Source: Auritidibacter sp. Marseille-P8566 (lineage in GTDB: Bacteria > Actinomycetota > Actinomycetes > Actinomycetales > Microbacteriaceae). From it: a DNA stretch of 50,529 nt. Made by a program: the position numbers and the translations under genes. The notes beneath the pieces were generated by a model that saw only the letters and a program-made list of their open reading frames with translations, had not been told where the DNA came from and searched no databases. Shown here in pieces: positions 36,597-45,361 of the stretch (position 1 is its first letter; each line of letters starts with the position of its first letter). The stretch covers positions 1 through 50,529 of the forward strand of contig CAMDEV010000002.1 in assembly GCA_945896925.1 (NCBI GenBank), in the 5' to 3' direction.

Positions 36597-38270
36597 ATGG
36601 CCCGAACTAAAGTCAAGGCTTGGAAATCTGAAACCCCAAGCTTGGCGGGCATCCTTTGGAAGCTTGGCACACTAGGTATCACCGACGCGATCGCTGTAAC
36701 CATGATTATGGTTCTTGTCGCTCAAGAGCTTTGGCTGGCAACAGCCGTTAGCATCGTGGTGCTTCTAGTTGTGAACTGGATTTACCTTCGTAAAGGTGGA
36801 CTCCCAGCAAAGTATCTAGCTCCAGGAGTTTTGTTCCTTATTGTTTTCCAGGTTTATGTTCTCCTCTTTAGCGGATATACCGCATTTACTAACTACGGAA
36901 GCGCTCACAACGGTGATAAAGCTCTAGCTGTTCAAACAATAAAGAACGCTGCTTACCGAACCCTTGATGGCGAGGACTACACAATCGCTTTGGTAAAGTC
37001 AGACTCCACCGGTGCTCGCGGTTTCCTAATGACCAGCAACGCCGATGGGCAGGTCTACGTCGGTGAAGATAACAAGCCAAAGGTTCTAATCCCTGAAGGT
37101 TCATATACTCTAAGCCCGCTTTGTGCTGATAAGTATGACGAGGACATTGAGAACTGTGCTCACGCAGCGGAGTCTGCAACTGGCTATACAACAGTCAAAC
37201 CTGAATCATTATCTGAACTAGAAAAGCGTAAGTACTCATCTCTTCGCGTTGAGATTGATCCAAATGATCCAACTATTGGCATCAAGTCTTCTGACTTTAC
37301 AATCGCTCTGCCAGTTCAAGACACCCTGCAGTATGACGCAGAGGCAGATACTTTCACTGCGCTAACTAATGACGACTACGGAACATTCATGGCAGGGGAT
37401 GTATTCAAGCCTGCCTCAGATGGTTACTTCCGCCTCAACGGTGACATCGATAGTCAAAAGCTTGACGGCGGGTGGCGTGTAGAAGTTGGACTTGCTAACT
37501 TCGAGAAGATTTTCACCGACGTGCAGCTCCGTGAGCCGTTGGTAAAGGTAATCACTTGGACCTTCATGTTCGCTTTCTTGACAGTGTTGACAACTTTCAT
37601 CCTCGGACTCCTTATCGCGTTCTTGTTCAACCATGAGAAGCTAAAAGGTAAGCGGATTTACCGTGCGGTGATGATTTTGCCATACGCGTTCCCTGGTTTC
37701 CTTTCGGCTTACGTTTGGGTCGGTCTTTTGAATCGTGAAAACGGTTTTGTGAACACCGTTCTCCTAGGTCAAACGCCAGGTAATGAAGGTAACTTCCCTT
37801 GGCTATTGGAAGAGAACCCAGCAAGATTGGCCGTATTGCTGGTAAACCTTTGGCTAGGTTTCCCATACATGTTCCTAATCACAACCGGTGCATTGCAATC
37901 GATTCCTTCGGAACTGAATGAAGCTGCTGAAATTGACGGAGCTTCTGCCTGGCAGAACTTCCGTTTGATTAAACTTCCTTTGCTTTTGATTTCCATTGCT
38001 CCGCTGTTGATTGCATCTTTTGCCTACAACTTCAATAACTTCACGATTATTTACCTGCTCACCAAGGGTGGTCCAAACGATTCTGGAATTACGGATTACG
38101 ACGTGGGTGGAACGGATATCTTGATTACGTTCGTCTATAAAATTGCTTTCTCCGGAACTGGTCAGAACTATGGATTGGCAAGCGCATTCTCAATTCTCAT
38201 CTTCCTTGTGATCGCCACAATTTCATTGATCAGCTTCAGAAGAACTAAGAAACTGGAGGACATCGTCTAA
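36597..38270 (+). CDS. malF: Maltodextrin ABC transporter permease, MalF type
   Basis: A 557-residue inner-membrane permease. Two or three N-terminal helices are followed by a long extracytoplasmic segment of about 200 residues (from about TAFTNYGSAHNGDK to LANFEKIFTDV), comparable to the P2 loop of E. coli MalF, then the core helices and the EAA loop ELNEAAEIDGASAWQNFRLI that contacts the ATPase. The loop and the order with malE and malG support a MalF assignment. The open frame starts at a TTG (36582), but the ATG at 36597 has AAAGGA six bases upstream. Overlaps malG by one base. The ATPase (MalK/MsmK) is not encoded nearby and must be elsewhere. Confidence 0.88.
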   Translation: MARTKVKAWKSETPSLAGILWKLGTLGITDAIAVTMIMVLVAQELWLATAVSIVVLLVVNWIYLRKGGLPAKYLAPGVLFLIVFQVYVLLFSGYTAFTNYGSAHNGDKALAVQTIKNAAYRTLDGEDYTIALVKSDSTGARGFLMTSNADGQVYVGEDNKPKVLIPEGSYTLSPLCADKYDEDIENCAHAAESATGYTTVKPESLSELEKRKYSSLRVEIDPNDPTIGIKSSDFTIALPVQDTLQYDAEADTFTALTNDDYGTFMAGDVFKPASDGYFRLNGDIDSQKLDGGWRVEVGLANFEKIFTDVQLREPLVKVITWTFMFAFLTVLTTFILGLLIAFLFNHEKLKGKRIYRAVMILPYAFPGFLSAYVWVGLLNRENGFVNTVLLGQTPGNEGNFPWLLEENPARLAVLLVNLWLGFPYMFLITTGALQSIPSELNEAAEIDGASAWQNFRLIKLPLLLISIAPLLIASFAYNFNNFTIIYLLTKGGPNDSGITDYDVGGTDILITFVYKIAFSGTGQNYGLASAFSILIFLVIATISLISFRRTKKLEDIV

Positions 38271-39142
38271 TGGCTCAGAAAAAGTTCAATATCTTTAGAT
38301 GGTTCCTAAGAACTGGGTGGCGTCACCTCGTAGGTCTTGTTGTTTGTATGTACGCAATTTTCCCAATTCTTTACATCTTGTCGACATCTCTTTATCCAAA
38401 CAACGACATCAACGACACGACAGCTTTGTTTGCCGAGATTTCTCCAGCAAACTACATTGAACTATTTGCTCAGGACACCAGACCCTTTGGTAGATGGTAC
38501 TTAAACACTGTGTACATCGGTGTCTTCACAGCTCTTGGCTCAGTGTTCCTGAGTGCGCTAGCTGCTTTCGCTTTCTCAAGGCTGCGATTCCGTGGACGTC
38601 GCGGGGGACTGTTGTCATTGATTTTGATGCAGATGTTCCCTTCCATCCTTGGTTTGGTTGCAATCTTCGGTTTGATGAGTGACATCGGACAGGTCTTCCC
38701 TCAGATTGGTCTAAACACCCAGGCTGGTTTGGTGTTGGTTTACATGGGTGGAGCACTCGGTGCTGGAACCTACTTGATGTATGGATTCTTCAACACAGTG
38801 CCTAAGGAAATCGACGAGGCTGCGACCATTGACGGTGCATCTCACGCACGAATCTTCTTCACGATCATTCTGAGATTGGTTGCACCGATTCTTGCAGTCC
38901 AGATGCTTCTTAGCTACATCGGTGTCACTAGTGACTTCGTGCTGGCATCCATCTTGCTGACAGACCCCAACCAGCTAACCCTGGCAACAGGACTTCAGCA
39001 GTTCATCAGCGACCCATACTCTAAGGACTGGTCGATGTTTGCCGCAGGTGCTGTGCTATCAGCTCTTCCGAGCTTGGTACTGTTCCTGTTCCTCCAGAAA
39101 TACATCACATCAGGTCTCACCGGTGGAGCTGTTAAGGGCTAG
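38270..39142 (+). CDS. malG: Maltodextrin ABC transporter permease, MalG type
   Basis: A 290-residue permease with six predicted helices and the EAA loop EIDEAATIDGASHARIFF. It matches the MalG half of carbohydrate uptake type 1 importers. Translationally coupled to malF through TAATG. Its last 11 bases overlap the 3' end of the convergent amidohydrolase gene, leaving no room for a separate terminator between them. Confidence 0.9.
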   Translation: MAQKKFNIFRWFLRTGWRHLVGLVVCMYAIFPILYILSTSLYPNNDINDTTALFAEISPANYIELFAQDTRPFGRWYLNTVYIGVFTALGSVFLSALAAFAFSRLRFRGRRGGLLSLILMQMFPSILGLVAIFGLMSDIGQVFPQIGLNTQAGLVLVYMGGALGAGTYLMYGFFNTVPKEIDEAATIDGASHARIFFTIILRLVAPILAVQMLLSYIGVTSDFVLASILLTDPNQLTLATGLQQFISDPYSKDWSMFAAGAVLSALPSLVLFLFLQKYITSGLTGGAVKG

Positions 39143-40697
39143 TTCTAAATACCTCTTTACCCGATTTATAGGTGGCTAGAACTTTAGTTTCTATTAGGTT
39201 TTGGGTTGTGAATGGGTTCTGATTTAGAACAACTGCATCAAAAGGCTGGTTTAGTTCAAGAGTGCCCTTTTCTATTGCATTGAGCATCAACTTCACGTTA
39301 GATGAGTATGCAGATATTCCCTGCTCGACTGAGACTGCTTGACTAGGGTTGTGCGGTTCTTGAGAATCTAGTTCTTTACGGTTAACAGCAACGGCTAGCC
39401 CCTTGACTGGGTTGTATGTTGAGATCGGCCAGTCGCTTGAGAAGACTGTTGTGACACCAGTTTCAAACATGTCTCTAAAGGCGTAGAGGCTCTCTAGACG
39501 GTCTTTGCCTAGTTGATTTAGGCAACTAAGCAGTAAGCCGTTGTTCTGAGCCCAGTAAGGCTGGCCACACGCCACAACACCTAAGTCAGCCATTCTAGTA
39601 AGCAGGCTTTGGTTAGTGAGTTCAGCATGGGCAATCACTGGGGGATAGCTGAAGGCATTTAGTTCCTCAAGAACATCTAAAGTCATTTCAGTTGCCGCAT
39701 CCCCAATTGCATGGACATGGATTTGGAACTCGTTCTCGTGTGTCAAGGCTAAAGCTGCCCGAAAGTCATCACGTGGCCAGGTTGCCTCACCGTGATGGTT
39801 TGTAGTCAGGTATGGCTGTGAAACCAGTGCAGTTTGACTGCCGAACACACCGTCTGCAAAGAATTTTATCGAGGTTCCCTTTATCTGCCCTTTGGTGCCT
39901 TCAAGTTCTTTCCTCATTTGTATGAAGTAATTGATTTCTTCGTTAAAAGACGAAGGGTCTGCCCTGAAGCAAAGTGTGTAATCGAGTTGAAGCCTGTTTG
40001 ATTTCCATGCTGCGAGGTAGGTTTCCGCCATTCCTCGATCAATCCAAGCGTCAACGCACTCAACAATTCCTGATTCAGCAAGTGCTCTATCGGACCAGAG
40101 TAAAGCGTCAACATCTTGTTCTTGGGAAAGTTTCGGGGCAAGATCCATTACCAAAGACATCGCTGGCCATTCGCGCAGTATTCCTGTCGGAACTCCAGAC
40201 TCATCAACATCAACGCTGCCAGCTTCTAGTTCTGGCAATTGCCCGCTCATAAGGCCAACAATTTCAAGTGCTTTCGTGTTTACCCAAAGAGTGTGATGGT
40301 CATCACCATGAAGCACGACTGGTAGGTCTCCAACTGCTCTATCTAGAGTCTCTCTGTGAAAACGCATATCGAGTGATCTATCGAACACGGCTGCGTCAAT
40401 CCAGTTGAGTTCTGGGTGCTCTGTTACGTAATTGGAGAGCGCTGTGACAAGAGCTTCTTCGGTTAGGCACTTACTTATGTCTAATCCTCTAGCTTCACGA
40501 CCTGCGAAGAGGGGATGCGCATGTCCATCTCTAAAGGCGGGAGATAGGAACTTACCTTGTAGATCAACTGACTGTCTTTCAGAGCTTTCATCGAAAGCTT
40601 GTTGGCCTACGACTAGTCCTTCAGTAGAAACGTATAGAACATCGGTAAAGGATGAATTTCCTAGATAGATTTCACCGTTGTAATACTTAGTAACCAA
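39132..40697 (-). CDS. YtcJ-type amidohydrolase
   Basis: A 521-residue metal-dependent hydrolase of the amidohydrolase_3 group. Metal ligands appear in FRDGHAHPLFAG (HxH), HVHAIGDAATEMTLD, VIAHAELTNQSLL and SSDWPIST. Relatives are annotated as N-substituted formamide deformylase or exoenzyme regulator AepA, but the substrates of most are unknown, so no reaction is assigned. Start is a TTG directly abutting the stop of the thymidine kinase gene, so the two are cotranscribed. Its 3' end overlaps malG. Confidence 0.83.
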   Translation of the reverse strand: MVTKYYNGEIYLGNSSFTDVLYVSTEGLVVGQQAFDESSERQSVDLQGKFLSPAFRDGHAHPLFAGREARGLDISKCLTEEALVTALSNYVTEHPELNWIDAAVFDRSLDMRFHRETLDRAVGDLPVVLHGDDHHTLWVNTKALEIVGLMSGQLPELEAGSVDVDESGVPTGILREWPAMSLVMDLAPKLSQEQDVDALLWSDRALAESGIVECVDAWIDRGMAETYLAAWKSNRLQLDYTLCFRADPSSFNEEINYFIQMRKELEGTKGQIKGTSIKFFADGVFGSQTALVSQPYLTTNHHGEATWPRDDFRAALALTHENEFQIHVHAIGDAATEMTLDVLEELNAFSYPPVIAHAELTNQSLLTRMADLGVVACGQPYWAQNNGLLLSCLNQLGKDRLESLYAFRDMFETGVTTVFSSDWPISTYNPVKGLAVAVNRKELDSQEPHNPSQAVSVEQGISAYSSNVKLMLNAIEKGTLELNQPFDAVVLNQNPFTTQNLIETKVLATYKSGKEVFRTSP

Positions 40698-41294
40698 CTA
40701 GCCACGCTCGTTGAGATAGCAAACTCCGCAGAGCGATTCGTAGGTCACTTCAACACCGTCGATTGCAACTTGGTCACCGTGGAAGATGAACTCACCGTCA
40801 AACTTCCTACCGTTGAACATAGCTTTTCTGCCACAACGACAAATGGTTTTTAGCTCTTCCAAGCTGTGTGAGAGTTCCATGAGCCTAAGTGATCCTGGGA
40901 AACCAACAGTTAGGAAATCTGTCCTAATGCCGAAGGCAAGAACTGGAACACCATCCAACACTGCAAGTTCAAAAGCTTGATCCACTTGTTCTCTGGTTAG
41001 GAATTGAGCCTCGTCAATCAGGAGGCAGGAGAGATTCTTGATTCCCGGGATGATCAGTGAATCATTGGAATGCTCGTGCGCTAGTTCGCGAAGATTTGAA
41101 TCTGGGGTAACTAGGAAGTCAACTCTGCGGTCAACTCCGAGCCTAGAAACGATTGTTGAATCACCTTTGGTGTCGATGGCTGGCTTGGCAATTAGGACCT
41201 GCTGGCTGCGCTCTTCGTAGTTGTGAGCAACCTGCAAAAGGGCAGTGCTCTTGCCGCTATTCATCGCACCATAACGGAAATACAACTTAGCCAT
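40698..41294 (-). CDS. tdk: Thymidine kinase
   Basis: Phosphorylates thymidine in the salvage pathway. P-loop GAMNSGKS at residues 9-15, catalytic region IDEAQFLTREQVDQ and the zinc ribbon CRCGRKAMFNGRKFDG with the later CGVC are present. Length 198 is normal. AAAGG lies seven bases before the ATG. Divergent from the DUF3145 gene over 147 bases. Confidence 0.94.
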   Translation of the reverse strand: MAKLYFRYGAMNSGKSTALLQVAHNYEERSQQVLIAKPAIDTKGDSTIVSRLGVDRRVDFLVTPDSNLRELAHEHSNDSLIIPGIKNLSCLLIDEAQFLTREQVDQAFELAVLDGVPVLAFGIRTDFLTVGFPGSLRLMELSHSLEELKTICRCGRKAMFNGRKFDGEFIFHGDQVAIDGVEVTYESLCGVCYLNERG

Positions 41295-41441
41295 TTATCA
41301 GCCTTTCTGAGCCAATACCAATGCTAGAGCGGAACTGACTTAGGTTTGCGCATTTAGGCCAGTAGTCGTAATCTATAACTCTCTGGAACACATCAGGACG
41401 TTGGGGAAGACGCACCTAGTGTCTGTTTCGGAGGTTTCGCC

Positions 41442-41909
41442 ATGGCCAGAGGCCAGATACCCAGCAGGTTAGTGATTCACGCCTGCCCGGCTTCCGAGGT
41501 TGGCCGTATTCAAATCGTGAGCAATTGGACTAATCAAACTCTACTTCTAGGTTTTCAATCGGGTTCAGCCGACCTGAAACTTACCTATATCGAGGCAGAA
41601 CATTTAGTCTCTGAAATAGCTCAAATACCTGGCTGCACCTTTGAGCTCATTCAGTCAGGTAAGGATGCCGGTGTCCTGTTCATGCACCAGCCAGGCCTTG
41701 GAATATTTAGGGGAGACCTCAATGGAGCTGGTTCAATTACTCTCAGCGAAGATCGGCTACAGGCAATGCTTGATGAGTCATCGGGAAATCACAGAGAGTT
41801 CACCAGACTGTTGAGGTTAGCGCTGGGTCAGTCTTGGGACGACTTGTTAGAACCTTTTAGAGCTCAAGAGTATTCAGAGAATGTCGTGTTACTAAACCGA
41901 GCAGGTTAG
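41442..41909 (+). CDS. DUF3145-family protein
   Basis: A 155-residue protein of the actinobacterial DUF3145 family, function unknown. Recognisable parts are PGLGIFRGDLNGAGSITLSE, the following EDRLQAML, and the near-terminal GQSWDDLLEPFRAQEYSENV. Relatives consistently lie facing the fatty-acid synthesis cluster, as here, where its 3' end overlaps fabF by four bases. The N-terminal part is shorter and more divergent than I recall for the family. A GGAGG seven bases before the ATG supports this start. Confidence 0.78.
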   Translation: MARGQIPSRLVIHACPASEVGRIQIVSNWTNQTLLLGFQSGSADLKLTYIEAEHLVSEIAQIPGCTFELIQSGKDAGVLFMHQPGLGIFRGDLNGAGSITLSEDRLQAMLDESSGNHREFTRLLRLALGQSWDDLLEPFRAQEYSENVVLLNRAG

Positions 41910-43141
41910 TTGTATGAACGGAATGCGATAACAGCGTTGTGTCCACCAAAACCAAATGAGTTTGAGATGGCAAGTAAGTTACCGCCTAGGGGGCGAGGGC
42001 TTGTTACAACATCAAGGTCGATTGCTGGGTCTGGGTCATCTAGATTAATCGTCGGTGGAGCAATCTTTTCGTGAAGAGCAAGAATAGTGAAAACTGCTTC
42101 TATAGCTCCAGCACCACCTAAAAGGTGACCGGTAGAAGATTTTGTAGCTGAAACTGGAATGCTCTTTAGGTGATCACCGAATACACGCTTCAGTGCATTG
42201 TATTCAGCAATGTCACCAACTGGAGTGCTAGTTGCGTGGGCGTTGATGTGTCCAACGTCCTCAGGCTTAGCGTTAGCCATCTTTAGTACACCGAGAACAG
42301 CTCTAGCAGCAGCAGAACCCTCAGGGTCCGGGGCGGTGATGTGGTGAGCATCGCTAGTTACATAACCACCGGCTAACTCTGCATAAATCTTTGCGCCACG
42401 AGCAAGTGCGTGCTCTTCAAGTTCTAGGACGATGGCTCCAGCGCCTTCACCCATGACAAAACCGTCTCGGTTGATGTCATATGGACGTGATGCCTTGGCG
42501 GGCTCATCATTGCGGCGTGAAAGAGCGTGCATCGAAGCGAAGGCTGCCATCGGCAGTGGATGCATAGCTGCTTCACAGCCACCAGCAACAACAATGTCGA
42601 TTTCACCTGAACGAAGACGAGTTATCGCATTTGCGATAGCTTCAGTTCCTGAAGCACAAGCCGAAACAGAAGTTCTAACTCCACCACGAGCAGAGATGTC
42701 CATACCGATTGCAGCTGCTGGACCATTCGGCATCAGCATTGGCACAGTCATAGGAAGTACTCTTCTTGGACCTTTGGTTAGAAGAGTGTCGTAGGCATCG
42801 AGAAGTGTCCAAACACCACCGATCCCCGTGGCGAACTCAACAGAAAGACGTTCTGGATCGAAGCTTTGAACTGCTGCATCGGCCCACGCTTCTCTTGCAG
42901 CGATAAGAGCGAACTGGCTAGAAGGGTCTAGTCGTTTAGTTTCTTGGAGAGTGAGTATCTCACTGGCTGCAACCTTGGCTCGGCCAGCAAATGTAACAGG
43001 TAGTTCGTGTCTAGTAATCCACTCATAATCGAGCGTTACTATGCCGGACTCACCGGCAAGCAGGGCTTGCCAGGTTGTCTGGACGTTGCCACCGAGTGGC
43101 GTCGTAGCGCCAAGCCCGGTAACAACGATTTTTTGATTCAA
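41906..43141 (-). CDS. fabF: 3-oxoacyl-ACP synthase II (KAS II)
   Basis: Condensing enzyme for chain elongation in type II fatty-acid synthesis. The active-site Cys162 is in SVSACASGTEAIA, and the two histidines are in NAHATSTPVGD and TKSSTGHLLGGAGA. Length 411 is normal. The start is TTG, six bases after the acpP stop, without a strong ribosome site, so translation probably depends on coupling. Last gene of the aceE-fab run. Confidence 0.95.
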   Translation of the reverse strand: MNQKIVVTGLGATTPLGGNVQTTWQALLAGESGIVTLDYEWITRHELPVTFAGRAKVAASEILTLQETKRLDPSSQFALIAAREAWADAAVQSFDPERLSVEFATGIGGVWTLLDAYDTLLTKGPRRVLPMTVPMLMPNGPAAAIGMDISARGGVRTSVSACASGTEAIANAITRLRSGEIDIVVAGGCEAAMHPLPMAAFASMHALSRRNDEPAKASRPYDINRDGFVMGEGAGAIVLELEEHALARGAKIYAELAGGYVTSDAHHITAPDPEGSAAARAVLGVLKMANAKPEDVGHINAHATSTPVGDIAEYNALKRVFGDHLKSIPVSATKSSTGHLLGGAGAIEAVFTILALHEKIAPPTINLDDPDPAIDLDVVTSPRPLGGNLLAISNSFGFGGHNAVIAFRSYN

Positions 43142-43147
43142 GAGTTA

Positions 43148-43396
43148 TTAGCCCTGAGCTGAGGTGATGAAGTTAACTGCATCAGCAACGGTTAGTAGGT
43201 TCTTGACTTCTTCATCTGGAATCTTCACTGAGAACTTCTCTTCAGCGTTAACCACGATGGTCATCATTGAGATTGAGTCGATGTCTAGATCGTTGGTGAA
43301 AGACTTTTCCATCTTTACTGAGTCGGTGTCGATACCTGTCTCTTCGTTTACGATGTCTGCGAGTCCTGCTAGTACTTCGTCATGCGAAAGTGCCAT
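43148..43396 (-). CDS. acpP: Acyl carrier protein
   Basis: An 82-residue acidic helical protein that carries acyl chains on 4'-phosphopantetheine. The attachment site is Ser41 in DLDIDSISMM; most ACPs have DSL here, so Ile replaces Leu. GGAG lies eight bases before the ATG. Located between fabH and fabF. Confidence 0.96.
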   Translation of the reverse strand: MALSHDEVLAGLADIVNEETGIDTDSVKMEKSFTNDLDIDSISMMTIVVNAEEKFSVKIPDEEVKNLLTVADAVNFITSAQG

Positions 43397-43435
43397 TGAT
43401 TTTGCTCCTTGTTGGTTTGTTTTCTTGGGTTAAGT

Positions 43436-44440
43436 TTAGGGCAGAACTACTACTTGAGCAGCGAAGGCAAGCCCAGCGCCAAAGCCTATTTGGAGGGCCA
43501 GACCGTCAGATTTCACAGTGCCATCCTTGAGCAACTGGTGCATTGCTAGTGGAACGCTTGCGGCTGAGGTATTGCCGGTGGTTACTATATCTCTCGCCAC
43601 AGCAACAGATTCAGGCAGTTTTAGCTGCTTTACAAGCTCATCAATGATTCTGATGTTGGCCTGGTGAGTTACCAGAGCTGAGAGGTCTTCAGCCTTGATA
43701 CCTGCAACATCAAGTGCCTGCTGAGCGACCTTGACCATCTCCCAGACAGCCCACTTGAACACAGTCAGACCATCCTGACGAAGAGTTGGCCAGCTTGCTT
43801 CTCCATCTCTGAAATCAAGAAGAGATCCGGTCATGCTCACTGATGACCAATGCGAACCATCTGAACCCCAAACAGTCGGAGAAATACCTGCTTCATCGGC
43901 TGGACCGACGATTGCAGCACCTGCACCATCACCTAGAAGGAATGAGATGGAGCGATCAGTTGGATCGATGAAATCACTTAGCTTTTCGCCACCAACAACC
44001 AACACGTATTTAGCAACTCCAGATCTAACTAGAGCGTCAGCTTGAGCTATTCCGTAGCAGTAACCGGCACAGGCTGCAGAGATGTCAAAAGCAGGAGCTG
44101 GGTTAGCCCCGATAAGTTCAGCAAGCAGAGTAGCAGCTGAAGGGGTTTGATAGGGGTGAGTGATGGTGCTGAAGATTACGGCACCAATCTCAGAGGGCTC
44201 TATTCCGGCACCTTTGATTGCTTCATTAGAGGCTTCGACTGCCATGTCCATCAAAGACTGATCTTTGTCTGCTCTGGCACGAGTAATTACTCCGGTGCGT
44301 TGCCTGATCCACTCGTCACTTGAATCAATCGGACCAGCGATCTCATCGTTGGTTACCGTTAGGTGTCCACGAGATGCGCCCAGCGAGTAAATCTTGCTGA
44401 AGCGGACAGTTTCAAACTGATTCAGTTTTGCATGTGACAT
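43436..44440 (-). CDS. fabH: 3-oxoacyl-ACP synthase III (KAS III)
   Basis: Starts fatty-acid synthesis by condensing an acyl-CoA primer with malonyl-ACP. The catalytic triad is Cys124 (DISAACAGY), His (LVTHQANIRI) and Asn (TTGNTSAASV). In actinobacteria this enzyme usually accepts branched primers. AGGAAG precedes the ATG. Seven-base stop-to-start gap after fabD. Confidence 0.95.
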   Translation of the reverse strand: MSHAKLNQFETVRFSKIYSLGASRGHLTVTNDEIAGPIDSSDEWIRQRTGVITRARADKDQSLMDMAVEASNEAIKGAGIEPSEIGAVIFSTITHPYQTPSAATLLAELIGANPAPAFDISAACAGYCYGIAQADALVRSGVAKYVLVVGGEKLSDFIDPTDRSISFLLGDGAGAAIVGPADEAGISPTVWGSDGSHWSSVSMTGSLLDFRDGEASWPTLRQDGLTVFKWAVWEMVKVAQQALDVAGIKAEDLSALVTHQANIRIIDELVKQLKLPESVAVARDIVTTGNTSAASVPLAMHQLLKDGTVKSDGLALQIGFGAGLAFAAQVVVLP

Positions 44441-44446
44441 AACTAA

Positions 44447-45358
44447 CTACTTCCTTAGGCGTGAAATCAGATTATTAGCAGATTCAATATCTGCTGGGGA
44501 CTTGAGTGCAACTATTTCAACACCTGGCATACCACGTTTGGCTAAGCCAGCAAGAGTTCCAGCAGGGGATACCTCAATAACGCCAGTGACACCAGCTTCC
44601 ACCATTGCACTCATGCATAAATCCCAACGAACTGAGTTAGCAACCTGTCCGACCAGAAGGTTAATAAACTCAGACCCAAATTGTACTAGTTGACCTGCTT
44701 GGTTAGACCAGATAGTTAGCTGAGGGTCTGAAACGTTAAGTGTCTTTGTGAATACTTCTAGTTCTTCAACGGCTGGAACCATGAAGCTTGTGTGAAAAGC
44801 ACCGGCAACACTAAGCGGAATAACCTTCGCATATTCTGGAGGGCTTGCTACGAGAGCTTGAATTGCTTCCTTTGAACCAGCAGCAACAATCTGACCTGCA
44901 CCGTTGTAGTTGGCACCAGATAGGCCAAGCTCTGAAAGCTTTGCAATCACGATATCTTGATCCCCGCCAAGAATTGCAGCCATTGATTGCTCGGATGCTG
45001 AAGCAGCCTTCGCCATCGCTCTTGCTCTAACATTTACTAACTGCATGGATTCAGTGTTGCTGATTATTCCTGCAAGACTTGCTGCGCTTAGTTCACCAAC
45101 CGAGTGACCAGCTACACCTGAAACATCTTTTAGGTTCAGAAGGTTTGCGCTTGCAATACTGGCTGCAACGATTAGTGGTTGTGCGATAGCTGTATCGCGA
45201 ATTGTCTCTTCGTCGCTTAGAGTTCCGTGCTTAATCAGATCTACTGAAATGGTTTCTGAGAACTCTTCTAGTTGTGTTTTGTATTCCGGTAGCTCAAGCC
45301 ATTCGTTGAGAAAGCCAGGTTTCTGAGAACCTTGACCTGGACAAAGAATAACTAACAT
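44447..45358 (-). CDS. fabD: Malonyl-CoA:ACP transacylase
   Basis: Transfers malonyl from CoA to ACP. The nucleophile Ser86 is in the GHSVGE elbow, and the N-terminal LCPGQGSQKPG loop and the GAFHTSFM histidine region are present. Length 303 is normal. The ATG begins three bases after the aceE stop, with no separate regulator gene between them. Confidence 0.94.
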   Translation of the reverse strand: MLVILCPGQGSQKPGFLNEWLELPEYKTQLEEFSETISVDLIKHGTLSDEETIRDTAIAQPLIVAASIASANLLNLKDVSGVAGHSVGELSAASLAGIISNTESMQLVNVRARAMAKAASASEQSMAAILGGDQDIVIAKLSELGLSGANYNGAGQIVAAGSKEAIQALVASPPEYAKVIPLSVAGAFHTSFMVPAVEELEVFTKTLNVSDPQLTIWSNQAGQLVQFGSEFINLLVGQVANSVRWDLCMSAMVEAGVTGVIEVSPAGTLAGLAKRGMPGVEIVALKSPADIESANNLISRLRK

Positions 45359-45361
45359 CGA

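Noticed and set aside
41295-41441. Small gene or RNA between tdk and DUF3145
   Set aside because: No convincing frame or stable stem; it looks like a plain divergent promoter region.
42432-42794. A 120-codon plus-strand frame inside fabF
   Set aside because: Shadow of the highly conserved fabF coding sequence on the opposite strand.
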